Positions 1 through 8,994 of a DNA stretch of 28,121 bases are shown here, in pieces. The first letter of the stretch is position 1. The number at the start of each line of letters is the position of its first letter. The stretch lies in assembly GCF_026151205.1 (NCBI RefSeq), contig NW_026971854.1, positions 1 through 28,121 on the forward strand. The letters run 5' to 3'. The translations under genes and the position numbers were made by a program. This DNA is from Bolinopsis microptera. Its lineage: Eukaryota > Ctenophora > Tentaculata > Lobata > Bolinopsidae. The notes under the pieces were generated by a model. That model was not told the origin of the DNA, made no database searches, and saw only the letters and a list, made by a program, of their open reading frames with translations.

Positions 1-927
1 GGGATTTTGGGATTGCCGGTATATCTGGTCTCACGGTGCTACTTCTCCGGTTTGAGATAACGGCTTCGACCGTTTGGTATATAAATATTCGTAACATCTG
101 ATAAGGTGTCATAACATAGCTGAGCGGCGAATGACGGTCCTCAGATTGACGTGAACTGACTGATGACAAGTGTACAAATATTCAAGTAAATGTGTTAAAA
201 GATTTGTAATAATAGGACAGCGCGCTGGTCAGTCGCTAGCCAATAAACCGTGACCAGCTGATTTATGGGGGAGATACATATTTGTAAATTACAGATTGTT
301 AGAAAGTTAGAATAGTCGGAATTTCTAGAAAGGATGAAGGGATGGACGTGGGGTGTAAATAATTTCTTAAGATTTCTCTGAAAATATCCGTAATATGCGG
401 CGAATACGTCAGCACTGCTGGTTAGAGTGAGAATATGATTACAGCAATGTAAAACCTCTCCCCTTCCATAGACCCTGAAACGCCAAATAATATTTAAAGG
501 TTAATCTATCTTCTATCCTATTCAATACCTTATATGGACATGTCAGGAACCGCAGGTATGTTAAATATTTGACTGTAATTCTCGTTGAATCTAACGACTC
601 CCTTGTTCCTAAGTAACTTGATATGATCTGAAATTGATAACTTTTATACGGATTACAGGGACACAAAGTCCACTGCATGTTGATAAAATGAGTCCTAAAA
701 TATTCTTACATCTACTTTATATGGGTCGTTATTCCTGTCTCTCTGAAAATATAAAATACCTGTCAAGGTAGAAATGGAGATGGCTTTACCAAAGCAGAAC
801 AGTAGTAACTAATGATCACAACTACAAGGTTAGTAAAATAGGCCGTGCACTGGATGCCTAGTTTAGCGTTGACCCCACATATATATCAGTACAGGGGTCA
901 CACTGATGTGTAACATTGTGATCGCGG

Positions 928-987
928 CCCTATTGTTGTAACCAGCTACTGATCCAGTGCTACTGCGGAGCTGGTAACAATAGAGGG
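928..987 (+). other. Imperfect hairpin in intron (miRNA-precursor-sized)
   Basis: The arm at 928-947 (CCCTATTG...ACCAGCT) is the imperfect reverse complement of 969-987 (AGCTGGTAAC...GAGGG), with two small bulges and a loop of about 21 nt. It sits inside a larger weak fold-back in which CACTGGAT near 849 mirrors ATCCAGTG near 952. Size and shape would suit a small-RNA hairpin, but a decayed MITE is at least as likely. No function can be assigned from sequence alone. Confidence 0.3.
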
Positions 988-1083
988 GGGATAGTAAGGG
1001 TGACCTGACATTTGCATATCACGTGTTGGAGACGTGGACTAGACAATGAAATAACACTCTAAACTTTCACAGTTAGACAACCA

Positions 1084-1111
1084 CCCCCCCCCCCCCCCCC
1101 CCCCCCCCCCC
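1084..1111. repeat. Poly-C tract, 28 uninterrupted C
   Basis: An unbroken run of 28 cytosines follows CCA at 1081-1083. It is a mononucleotide microsatellite; the C-rich strand can form an i-motif and the G strand a G-quadruplex. Its true length may vary between individuals or be affected by sequencing slippage. Confidence 0.9.
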
Positions 1112-1482
1112 AGTAACAGTTTAACCCGGCCCAGGTTGATGGAAGACTTAATTTACAGTCCGTGTCGACTTACAGTGTAAATAGGATCATACGCCCACTT
1201 AGAACACCTATCAGACTACCAGTCTGTCTAATAGAGGACTAGCAGTAATTATTACTGGTTACTAGTTATCCTGTCCTGCATATTAATAAATTACAGCGTT
1301 ATTGTTACTTTATTGATAGTAATACTCTGACAGAAAAGTATGTTGTGACAATGAATACTGTAAAATACATATTCCTGACCAAAGTAAAATCATACAAATT
1401 AATCCCATTCCACGGACACTAAACCCCACAAATAACTTAAATAAAATCATAAAGTAATTTAACTTAACGCGCACAATTTCAG

Positions 1483-1663
1483 ATTAATTACCACAAAGAT
1501 TACAATCAAAGTGTGAAAGGAACGAAGATGAGCGTGGCTGATGATCCAGAGAGTCTGCGCGCCAAGAAGTCCCAGAACCAGCTCTCCTCGCTCAAGTACC
1601 ACGGCAAGGACCGCACTAACCCTGCTAGTACTCCCCTCAATAGACCTGCTTTCTCTTCTCCTG
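1483..1663 (+). CDS. LASP: LASP-like gene, internal exon: nebulin repeats
   Basis: This exon encodes the end of the first and all of the second nebulin-type repeat of a LASP (LIM and SH3 domain) protein, an actin-binding adaptor of the cytoskeleton. It opens INYHKDYNQ, matching the YKxxFEK core of a nebulin repeat, then SVADDPESLRAKKSQNQLSS and LKYH. This parallels the second repeat of LASP1 (SVVADTPELQ..KKTQDQIS..KYH) residue for residue in layout. The acceptor AG is at 1481-1482. The donor GTAAAT begins at 1664, leaving one base of a split codon (phase 1), which the exon at 8636 completes. The ATG at 1528 lies inside the repeat and is not the translation start. The LIM domain must be encoded upstream of the window. 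Identity rests on the repeat motif together with the SH3 exon at 12785. Confidence 0.85.
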
Positions 1664-1999
1664 GTAAATACTTGTAGATATGATAACGGTATTGCTCCTT
1701 TACATTCGCTGTGGTCTGATCTTATCAGATCCCTATTAGTTTATTTTAAGGGAGTATGTGGGGTTTTTTTACTATATAAAAGCTTCCATTAATATTTTGT
1801 TTTGTGGAGTCAGGTAGTCTAGTACACAGGTAGTTAGTATTTACAGCCACGTCATGAACCTTTGTAAAATAGTAGTGGAGTCTTACGTAAGATCTTGAAA
1901 TAGATCAAAACCATAGAAAGTGACGTTATCTCTCGTATTTTTACTTGATAGAGTTGTTGGGTAAAAGCGCAATGTAATAACGAGCAGATTGCAGCACAC

Positions 2000-2799
2000 A
2001 TTATGGGCAGGGTTGCCGGGGGACCTTAAAAACCTTAAAAAACCTTAAAAACCTTAAAAACGGCAATTTTGGGCAAAAAACCTTAAAAAAGACGTGAAAA
2101 ACGGGCCAATTTTCGGGTTTTTAAGGTTTTTTAAGGTTCCATACCTAAATTATACCTAGCTTGATGTAGATCTAAATGGATTTTCCGGATTAGTAAAATT
2201 TTCTGAAATTATACCTAGCTTGATGTAGATCTGATAAGATTTTCTGAAATTATACCTAGCTCGGTGTAGACCTGATAAGATTTTCTGAAATTATACCTAG
2301 CTCGGTGTAGATCTAATTGGGTTTTTCTGAAATTATACCTAGCTTGTTGTAGATCTAATTGGGTTTTTCTGAAATTATACCTAGCTTGTTGTAAATCTAA
2401 TTGGGTTTTTCTGAAATTATACCTAGCTTGTTGTAGATCTAATTGGGTTTTTCTGAAATTATACCTAGCTTGTTGTAGATCTAATCGGGTTTTTCTGAAA
2501 TCATACCTAGCTCGGTGTAGATCTAATTGGGTTTTTCTGAAATCATACCTAGCTTGTTGTAGATCTAATTGGGTTTTTCTGAAATTATACCTAGCTTGTT
2601 GTAGATCTAATTGGGGTTTTCTGAAATTATACCTTCCCCCTTTAGATATGTCATATGATTGCAATTTCTGTAGCGGAAAACCTTAAAAAACCTTAAATTT
2701 AACTGTTTTGGACCTTAAAAATGGGTCAAAAGGGGCCTTAAAAGACGTGAAAAAACCTTAAAAATGACTCTCAAAAATGCCGGCAACCCTGATTATGGG
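2000..2799. mobile_element. hAT-type MITE with 8-bp target-site duplication
   Basis: The element spans 2008-2791 (784 bp). Its ends are inverted: CAGGGTTGCCGG at the left and CCGGCAACCCTG at the right, a 12-13 bp terminal inverted repeat of the CAGGGTTGCC type common in hAT transposons. It is flanked by a perfect 8-bp direct repeat, ATTATGGG, at 2000-2007 and 2792-2799, the duplication size made by hAT transposases. There is no transposase gene, so it is non-autonomous. Inside, AACCTTAAAAA-type satellite-like stretches (2021-2140 and 2679-2765) flank a minisatellite of about eleven 41-42 bp units. Inside the intron of a transcribed gene it will be carried in the pre-mRNA. Confidence 0.88.
2155..2636. 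repeat. Minisatellite, ~11 units of 41-42 bp, inside the hAT MITE
   Basis: The unit begins ACCTAGCTTGTTGTAGATCT and ends TTTTTCTGAAATTAT. Left-hand units are 41 bp and diverged; most others are 42 bp and nearly identical, suggesting expansion from the right. Because 42 is a multiple of three, the minus strand carries a spurious repetitive open frame (YNFRKTQLDLQQAR units). No unique spacers separate the units, so this is not a CRISPR array. Confidence 0.9.
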
Positions 2800-4064
2800 T
2801 GCTGCGAGCTGTACACTCCACCCTGCAAAATAACAGACCTGTGCAGCAGTGGCGTAACAGTGAAGTTTCGCTACCTATCATCTCGTATTGGACTTTGCGT
2901 AACGTCTCTGTGATGGGTCGTTACGGGAAATCGGGCAGGGTAACGCGTGGTGGGCTGGCTAATTTGTCGAACAAGAGTGAAGAGCGTTCACCGTCAGATG
3001 TTCAGCCTAAATATCGTGCTGATAGCATGCCCTTATAAGGAAGTTTTTGGAAGGTTGAACCTGTGTTCCAGATCTCACAGTCAAATAGAGTTGTTGTCAC
3101 ATTATGGAGCTACATCGACAACCAGCGAAATCTTACAACATCCTGATCCATGTCATCAATTGTTAGCTGCAATTAGGCCACACATAGCCTTTACTTTGGA
3201 TATATAGCTCCGTGTATCATACGTTTGCAACTCGATGAATTATTCACGTACTTCAGGACGCAGCGATGTGTAATTCTCATGAATATGAAAACAGGTCTAC
3301 TTGTTTAACGAGATGGAATGTGCAACAAAATATTTTCAACGGACTGTTCGCGAGCCATTCGTTCGTGTGATCGAACGTAACGCGCGCGCACCAACCGCAT
3401 GGCGGTTGCGAAACGACGTAACTTATTTGAAATAATCGATTTCGAATATTTGCCTAATACTTCGATCTCATTATATTAAGACGCAATGAAACTACCGGAC
3501 CACGATGTATGGGGACTTGCCACCCCAATCCCCATGACAACATTAAAATATATCGACTCAGTAACATCGTTTCCTCAAATTATTTGTTATATAATAGTGT
3601 TGAAAGTATTAAAACTATATTATATTAAAGTCACTATTGTGACGGTACATTAGAACTCAGTTTTTCTGATCTCAGTTTATCCGATATTAGAAATATGATC
3701 AAGCGTACACTGCTAGCAATTAATGATAGTAATTTGTATTTCTGTATTTAAGAAAACTGGTAGGGTAGGACAGATTCTAATATTATTATAAAGGGTCTCA
3801 ATAAGAGGTCTCGACTGCCTAGGCGTCAGACCTTGGCAGTCGGTAGTTTTCCTCTGGCCCGGGATCAGCTGACCCTAGGGACCAGAGGATAAAGGTGTAG
3901 AAACTTTATGTATCTACAAAACTTTCAAGGTTGTTTTTACAAGAGACAGGGCTTGCTGCGCAAGGGAAGAAAAGCGGGAGAAACACTCACAAATTATACA
4001 AATAAATATTATAAAACATAGCAAAAAGAAATTCAAACAATCCTACACTACTACAAATGTTTAT
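2800..4064 (+). other. Intronic sequence without recognisable gene
   Basis: Mostly unique sequence. Around 3797-3895 two short stem-loops can be drawn (GACTGCC...GGCAGTC and CCTCTGG...CCAGAGG), preceded by TATTATTATAAAG, which may be the remnant of a small structured retroelement. Open frames of 60-90 codons show no recognisable domain and overlap in different frames. Confidence 0.45.
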
Positions 4065-4127
4065 TACATACTACAATGTGATACTTACATACTACAATGT
4101 GATACTTACATACTACAATGTGATACT
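4065..4127. repeat. 21-bp tandem repeat, 3 perfect copies
   Basis: The unit TACATACTACAATGTGATAC plus one T occurs at 4065-4085, 4086-4106 and 4107-4127 with no mismatch. It is a small minisatellite in the intron. A T-rich tract follows at about 4207-4270. Confidence 0.92.
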
Positions 4128-4339
4128 TATAAAAATCAGGGGAAATATTATCTTAAAATACTGCTTTCTCAGTTACAGATATTTTTCTTGGTTTTTCCAT
4201 TTTGTGCTTTTTTTTTTTCTTTTTTTTTTTTTTTTAACTTTTTTTGTAATTTTCTTTTCTTTTTTCCCTCCTAAACATGAATATTAAGCAAGTACAAAAT
4301 CTCATGATAACATTAAGTGATGTTGAGAAGGGACATAAG

Positions 4340-4638
4340 AGCCTGAGGTTCTGGTGGTCTACAGGTGTTTCACCAGCTGTTTGATCAAGTTCTAGCCCGT
4401 TACTTGGACTAGTAACGGGGGAACTAACAGTGTTAATAGTTTAAACTTTGTGCTATAACTGAACCTCAGGAAGAAGACATCTGGCAATGCCAGGGAGTGA
4501 GTAGCTCTAGCCGGCAGCCATCCAATGGACTGCTGCCGTTACCGACCCCGGGGGTGCTGACCACGAGTATCAGCCTCGGACCCACTACTCACTAGCTCTG
4601 GTGTTCTGAGCGGGGGCCATATTATTATTATTATTATA
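4340..4638. repeat. Structured, ATT-tailed repeat (SINE-like candidate)
   Basis: GC-richer than its surroundings and full of self-complementary arms: CCTGAGGTTC (from about 4350) mirrors GAACCTCAGG (about 4461-4470); CCCGTTAC and GTAACGGG form a tight hairpin near 4398-4421; AGTGAGTAG (about 4496) mirrors CTACTCACT (about 4586); GGCAGC mirrors GCTGCC near 4514-4537. The segment ends in an (ATT)n run at about 4620-4637. Structure plus a simple 3' tail resembles a short retroelement, but no A/B-box promoter or target duplication was identified. Confidence 0.4.
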
Positions 4639-4678
4639 AAACAGGATCTTACCGACAAAAATGATTCTTAAAAATACC

Positions 4679-6089
4679 TTAAGGGGAGATACACCAAAAA
4701 CGTTTTTGCTCCGAACATCGATTTTATTTTATATTATGGTTAAATAGACAAAAAGAATAAGATTGCACACCTTCAAAATTTTCTAAAAATATTCCCTCAT
4801 CGAGAAAAAAAAAATTTTTCTTTTTCGAAAATTTTTAAAATTTGGAGAAGTCTGTCACTGTTATACCGATAACTCGGCCATTTTAAAAGTTTTTTTTGGC
4901 TGATTTTTTACTGAACATTACTTACACTCCGTACAAGACAACCCATTAAAGAATTATATAATTGAACAATAAATGACCAAGTTACAGACCAAACAAGGTG
5001 AAAAAAGAAAAATTGGGATTTTTGCCTACCACCAAAGTTGTACATTTTACCACTCGCCCAGGTCATCGGATATCGCTTCAAAAATTTTTGTGAGTGTAGC
5101 TGATGATCATATCAAACTTTTTGGAACAGGATTTCTCTCAGTTTTGAGTTTTAAGGTATGAAATGTGGCCTAAACGACTTAGTAAAATTCATCGTAAAAA
5201 AGGGCCAAACATGGCCGATTTAAGGCTTAAAATGCCTATAACTCAAAAAGTATCAGTTTTTTTGTAATAATTTTTACAGAATCGTAATCAGCTTGAGAAG
5301 ACGAATCTTTTAGTACCAAATAGGTGATTTTAGAAGACAAATTGTCTTAAATAATTTTCCAGCTCGAACACAAGGGTCCCCCCTTGTATAAATTTTGTAC
5401 AAATTGTACACATTTTTTTACAAATTTTGTGTCTTTAACCATTATAAATTTGGTACTAAAAGATTCGTCTTACCAAGCTGATTACGATTCTGTGAAAATT
5501 ATTACAAAAAAAACTGATACTTTTTGAGTTATAGGCATTTTAAGCCTTAAATCTGCCATGTTTGGCCCTTTTTTACGATGAATTTTACTAAGTCGTTTAG
5601 GCCACATTTCATACCTTAAAACTCAAAACTGAGAGAAATCCTGTTCCAAAAAGTTTGATATGATCATCAGCTACACTCACAAAAATTTTTGAAGCGATAT
5701 CCGATGACCTGGGCGAGTGGTAAAATGTACAACTTTGGTGGTAGGCAAAAATCCCAATTTTTCTTTTTTCACCTTGTTTGGTCTGTAACTTGGTCATTTA
5801 TTGTTCAATTATATAATTCTTTAATGGGTTGTCTTGTACGGAGTGTAAGTAATGTTCAGTAAAAAATCAGTCAAAAAACTTTTAAAATGGCCGAGTTATC
5901 GGTATTACAGTGACAGACTTCTCCAAATTTTAAAAATTTTCGAAAAAGACAAATATTTTTTTTCTCGATGAGGGAATATTTTTAGAAAATTTTGAAGGTG
6001 TGCAATCTTATTCTTTTTGTCTATTTAACCATAATATAAAATAAAATCGATGTTCGGAGCAAAAACGTTTTTGGTGTATCTCCCCTTAA
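4679..6089. mobile_element. Giant palindromic (fold-back) element 1, TTAA-flanked
   Basis: Arms at 4683-5321 and 5448-6085 (about 640 bp each) are near-perfect reverse complements around a 126-bp spacer. The ends read GGGGAGATACACCAAAA and TTTTGGTGTATCTCCCC, bounded by TTAA at 4679-4682 and 6086-6089. A TTAA duplication is known for the piggyBac and Kolobok superfamilies; the G-rich termini fit Kolobok-type MITEs better than typical CCC-starting piggyBac ends, but I cannot decide. The same 62-codon frame appears on both strands (4973-5161 plus, 5609-5797 minus) merely because the arms mirror each other. There is no transposase. The few arm mismatches (for example near 4892 and 5214) suggest recent origin or gene conversion. 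Confidence 0.85.
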
Positions 6090-7444
6090 GGGGGCATACA
6101 CCAAAACAGTGGTTTGTGCCGTCCAGACCAAATGACCTCATAGGCAGTTCAGTGACCTTCTAGCGCACCGTTTCCACACCAAAAAAATTATTTTGAGAAT
6201 ACCCATTTTTGTAATCGACCATTTCCTGGTTGAGAGTGCAATTTTCGGAAAAAATTATTTTGTGGTTGAGACGCTATAAGTTAATCATTTCTTGCGGTAT
6301 CGGGTTGAAATTTTGCTCGCCGTTTATTCACATCTATTTCAAGGTGTGTGTAAAATCTTGATATCGTATCTAAAAAGGCTGGAGTGTTATGAATTTTTAA
6401 AGTCAAAAAGCTAAAATTGTCCTTTTCAGGCTTATTTTAACAAAAAGACAGTCAGGGAAGATCGGATTGATTTATTGCTTGACATCAAATTGTTCTCTGA
6501 ATTCTGGCGCAGTTTTTGATGCCCTCAAAAATGTTTTTACTCATTCAGCTTCAGATCTATTGGACCTCAAAGCCAAACAACAAATTTAGGCACATTTTTC
6601 GTTTTTAATATTTACTGATTTTTCTAAAATTTTGATAGGAATGTGCTAGTGACTTTTTGAAGGGTGCAAAATAACCGCAACTAGCACATTTATATATGAG
6701 TTATGAACAACAAAACACCCTAAAATGCTTCCCTTTGAAGTTATGGGAGAAAATGTAATTTTTTGGCTTTGCAGATAAAAAATCACATTTTCTCCCATAA
6801 CTTCAAAGGGAAGCATTTTAGGGTGTTTTGTTGTTCATAACTCATATATAAATGTGCTAGTTGCGGTTATTTTGCACCCTTCAAAAAGTCACTAGCACAT
6901 TCCTATCAAAATTTTAGAAAAATCAGTAAATATTAAAAACGAAAAATGTGCCTAAATTTGTTGTTTGGCTTTGAGGTCCAATAGATCTGAAGCTGAATGA
7001 GTAAAAACATTTTTGAGGGCATCAAAAACTGCGCCAGAATTCAGAGAACAATTTGATGTCAAGCAATAAATCAATCCGATCTTCCCTGACTGTCTTTTTG
7101 TTAAAATAAGCCTAAAAAGGACAATTTTAGCTTTTTGACTTTAAAAATTCATAACACTCCAGCCTTTTTAGATACGATATCAAGATTTTACACACACCTT
7201 GAAATAGATGTGAATAAACGGCGAGCAAAATTTCAATCCGATACCGCAAGAAATGATTAACTTATAGCGTCTCAACCACAAAATAATTTTTTCCGAAAAT
7301 TGCACTCTCAACCAGGAAATGGTCGATTACAAAAATGGGTATTCTCGAAATAATTTTTTTTGATGTGGAAACGGTGCGCTAGAAGGTCACTGAACTGCCT
7401 ATGAGGTCATTTGGTCTGGACAGATTTGGTGTATGCCCCCTTAA
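6086..7444. mobile_element. Giant palindromic (fold-back) element 2, TTAA-flanked
   Basis: Arms at 6090-6764 and 6777-7440 are near-perfect reverse complements with only about 12 bp between them. The termini are GGGGGCATACACCAAA and TTTGGTGTATGCCCCC, flanked by TTAA at 6086-6089 (shared with element 1) and 7441-7444. The end motif (GATACACC/CATACACC) shows kinship to element 1, while the interiors differ. The left tip has a small extra segment (about 6107-6118) relative to the right tip. It is non-coding and non-autonomous. Confidence 0.87.
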
Positions 7445-8635
7445 TGCGGTAAACTGTACCATTGAAAAAGATTTTCCCAACATCTGTTGCATGCAGCTAT
7501 ATCTTTAATTTCGTTCAATTCATACAAGTTGTCCATTTGCAAACTTCTACTATTTAAATCACTTCTTAAAACCGATAACAAGTTCATTCTAGGTCTCCTC
7601 AATCTTCCAATGAATAAATTATCTGATTTAATAGCAAATGAGAGAGCCGTTTGGGCTGGGATGTTCTAATATAGTATATAAAAAGTATTCAAACAATATA
7701 CACATAATATCACTATCACCCTATTATATAAAAAGAAACCTTCAAAAATTCAATATATTTCCCAACTGAAATATTGGCAGAAACATTTGAAATTTACCCT
7801 TGTTGGCCTTGTGGCTCCAAGTTCAAATCGAGACTCTCTATATCCGCAAAGTTCTTTCTCACCCCTCTGTCTCCCCGGAAAGAAATTACTGTTGTTTTAA
7901 GGATTTCAAATAGAAGGGTAGGACGGATTGTTAATTAATAAAAGGATGCGGCAGAAGAGCTGCGCAAAAGTAAGAGCGGAAATGGTCTTGATAATGGGCA
8001 AAAAATCGTTTAATGATTACGAATTACACAATTTCTTTAACAAAAGTACTAGTATTCATAATCCACTAAGTCCGCTTAACAGTTAATTACCAAAATTTGC
8101 TAATGTCACAATAAAGAAGTGGGGATTATCTATCATTGTAAATTAAATGTTTTAAATTATATAAACCCTGCTAGGATACGTTATAACTCATAACGGAGAG
8201 TATACAGAAGTAGATGACGGTAAGTGTGCGCTCGCTTGTGTGCGCTCGCTTGTGTGCGCTCGCTTGTGTCCCGCTGTATTTCTCACTCACCGATCACCAT
8301 CCTTGGCATCTTTTCGCGGGTCATTCTCATCATCATCAGCATAATTTCAGAACTTGAGGCTATATTTACACATATAATGGCCTTCTTCCATTTTCTGCTG
8401 AAATAACACCTTGTAATTGTATCAATAACGCCCAAAAAAATGGTCTAGCGCTAAAATTGGTACTTCATCGTTTTAGCTACATAGTTTCTTGTACTTGTTC
8501 CTATGTTGCTGCAACTCCCTTGGATTGACAATCCCAATTCAAAAAGATTGCGCGTAATGTTTTCATAGTCTTCAAAAGCAACAGCATCAAAATCACCGTA
8601 CATCAAATAAAATATATCAAGCACGCCCATTTCAG
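7445..8635 (+). other. Intronic sequence before linker exon
   Basis: AT-rich sequence with no recognisable gene. It includes a 14-bp tandem repeat (8224-8265). The last 20 bases before 8636 provide the acceptor CCCATTTCAG for the linker exon. Open frames on the minus strand across 8451-8822 are antisense shadows of the linker exon's GC-rich code. Confidence 0.55.
8224..8265. repeat. 14-bp tandem repeat, 3 perfect copies
   Basis: GTGTGCGCTCGCTT occurs three times without mismatch at 8224-8237, 8238-8251 and 8252-8265, within the large intron. Confidence 0.92.
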
Positions 8636-8823
8636 ATGATAAGCCGAAGTCCGTGTCCTCCGAACCAGAGGAGGCCCCCCGCTCCGCCAGCCCTGATGTG
8701 CTTGTCTCCAATGAGTTGGAGGCCCCTGCCGAGGTTCTAGCTCCTCCAGAGCCTGTGCCTGAAGCTGAACCTGAACCAGTGTTGCCTGAGGCCCCACCTG
8801 CTGAGGAGGCCAAACCTAACAAG
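8636..8823 (+). CDS. LASP: LASP-like gene, linker exon 1 (Pro/Glu-rich)
   Basis: The acceptor TTTCAG ends at 8635. The leading AT joins the single G left by the exon at 1483-1663 to make an Asp codon, after which the frame reads DKPKSVSSEPEEAPRSASPD and continues as Pro/Glu/Val-rich low-complexity sequence to KPNK. The exon is 188 nt and ends in phase 0 at donor AAG|GTACTT (8824). GC content is much higher than the flanking introns, as expected for coding DNA. In LASP proteins the segment between the nebulin repeats and the SH3 domain is a disordered linker that varies widely between animals; this matches in position and character, but the composition (acidic PE-rich rather than Gln/Ser/Tyr-rich as in vertebrate LASP1) is this gene's own. 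Confidence 0.8.
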
Positions 8824-8943
8824 GTACTTCAAAACATTGGATCATACTTCATAGTTATAATTAACCTATTGTCATAATTTTATGTTTCGATTGATCACCA
8901 TTTACCAAGTATTTGAATTTGGGGCGTAATTTATTTAACTTAG

Positions 8944-8994
8944 GTAAAAGGACTCGCGGCAGCTTTCCAGGATCCAGCAGGAATGCAGGCTCCG
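8944..8994 (+). CDS. LASP: LASP-like gene, 51-nt microexon
   Basis: A phase-0/phase-0 exon too short for ordinary gene calls. The acceptor TTTAACTTAG ends at 8943 and the donor CCG|GTAAAA begins at 8995. It encodes 17 residues, VKGLAAAFQDPAGMQAP, and fits without a frame break between the neighbouring linker exons. Being a multiple of three with symmetric phases, it could be skipped without disturbing the SH3 frame. The short helix-prone GLAAAF segment stands out from the disordered linker. Support is splice sites, phase and absence of stops; no protein match is claimed. Confidence 0.6.

Larger units (their letters stand above)
1..1482 (+). other. Intron of the LASP-like gene (3' part), no exon seen
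   Basis: The first recognisable exon starts at 1483 after an AG acceptor preceded by a pyrimidine-containing tract (1471-1482), so this stretch is read as the end of an intron whose 5' exon (LIM domain and start of nebulin repeat 1) lies outside the window. It is AT-rich. It contains a 28-base poly-C run (1084-1111) and a fold-back region around 845-990. I found no LIM-type CxxC/HxxC coding signal in it. Short open frames here look accidental. Confidence 0.6.
1664..8635 (+). other. Large intron of the LASP-like gene, rich in mobile elements
   Basis: A 6972-bp phase-1 intron (GT at 1664, TTCAG at 8631-8635). It contains a hAT-type MITE, tandem repeats, a candidate structured ATT-tailed element and two TTAA-bounded giant palindromes, each listed separately. 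The remaining unique stretches (1664-1999, 2800-3770, 7445-8220, 8266-8635) are AT-rich and show no convincing coding sequence on either strand. Confidence 0.7.

Noticed and set aside
1528-1663. ATG at 1528 as the start of a short LASP-like protein
   Set aside because: The codons before it (INYHKDYNQ) encode a nebulin-repeat core in the same frame, behind an AG acceptor, so this is internal.
2155-2636. CRISPR-like array
   Set aside because: The units are contiguous and wholly similar, with no unique spacers, and the DNA is eukaryotic.
2215-2664. 149-codon minus-strand frame of YNFRKTQLDLQQAR repeats
   Set aside because: It is the translation of the 42-bp minisatellite in the hAT MITE; 42 is divisible by three, so any stop-free unit gives a long frame.
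4973-5797. Two identical 62-codon proteins on opposite strands (4973-5161 and 5609-5797)
   Set aside because: They are the same sequence in the two arms of a palindrome; no domain, and short AT-rich code.
8451-8822. 123-codon minus-strand Gly/Ser/Ala-rich frame
   Set aside because: Antisense of the Pro/Glu-rich LASP linker exon; the plus strand has consistent splice sites and phase.
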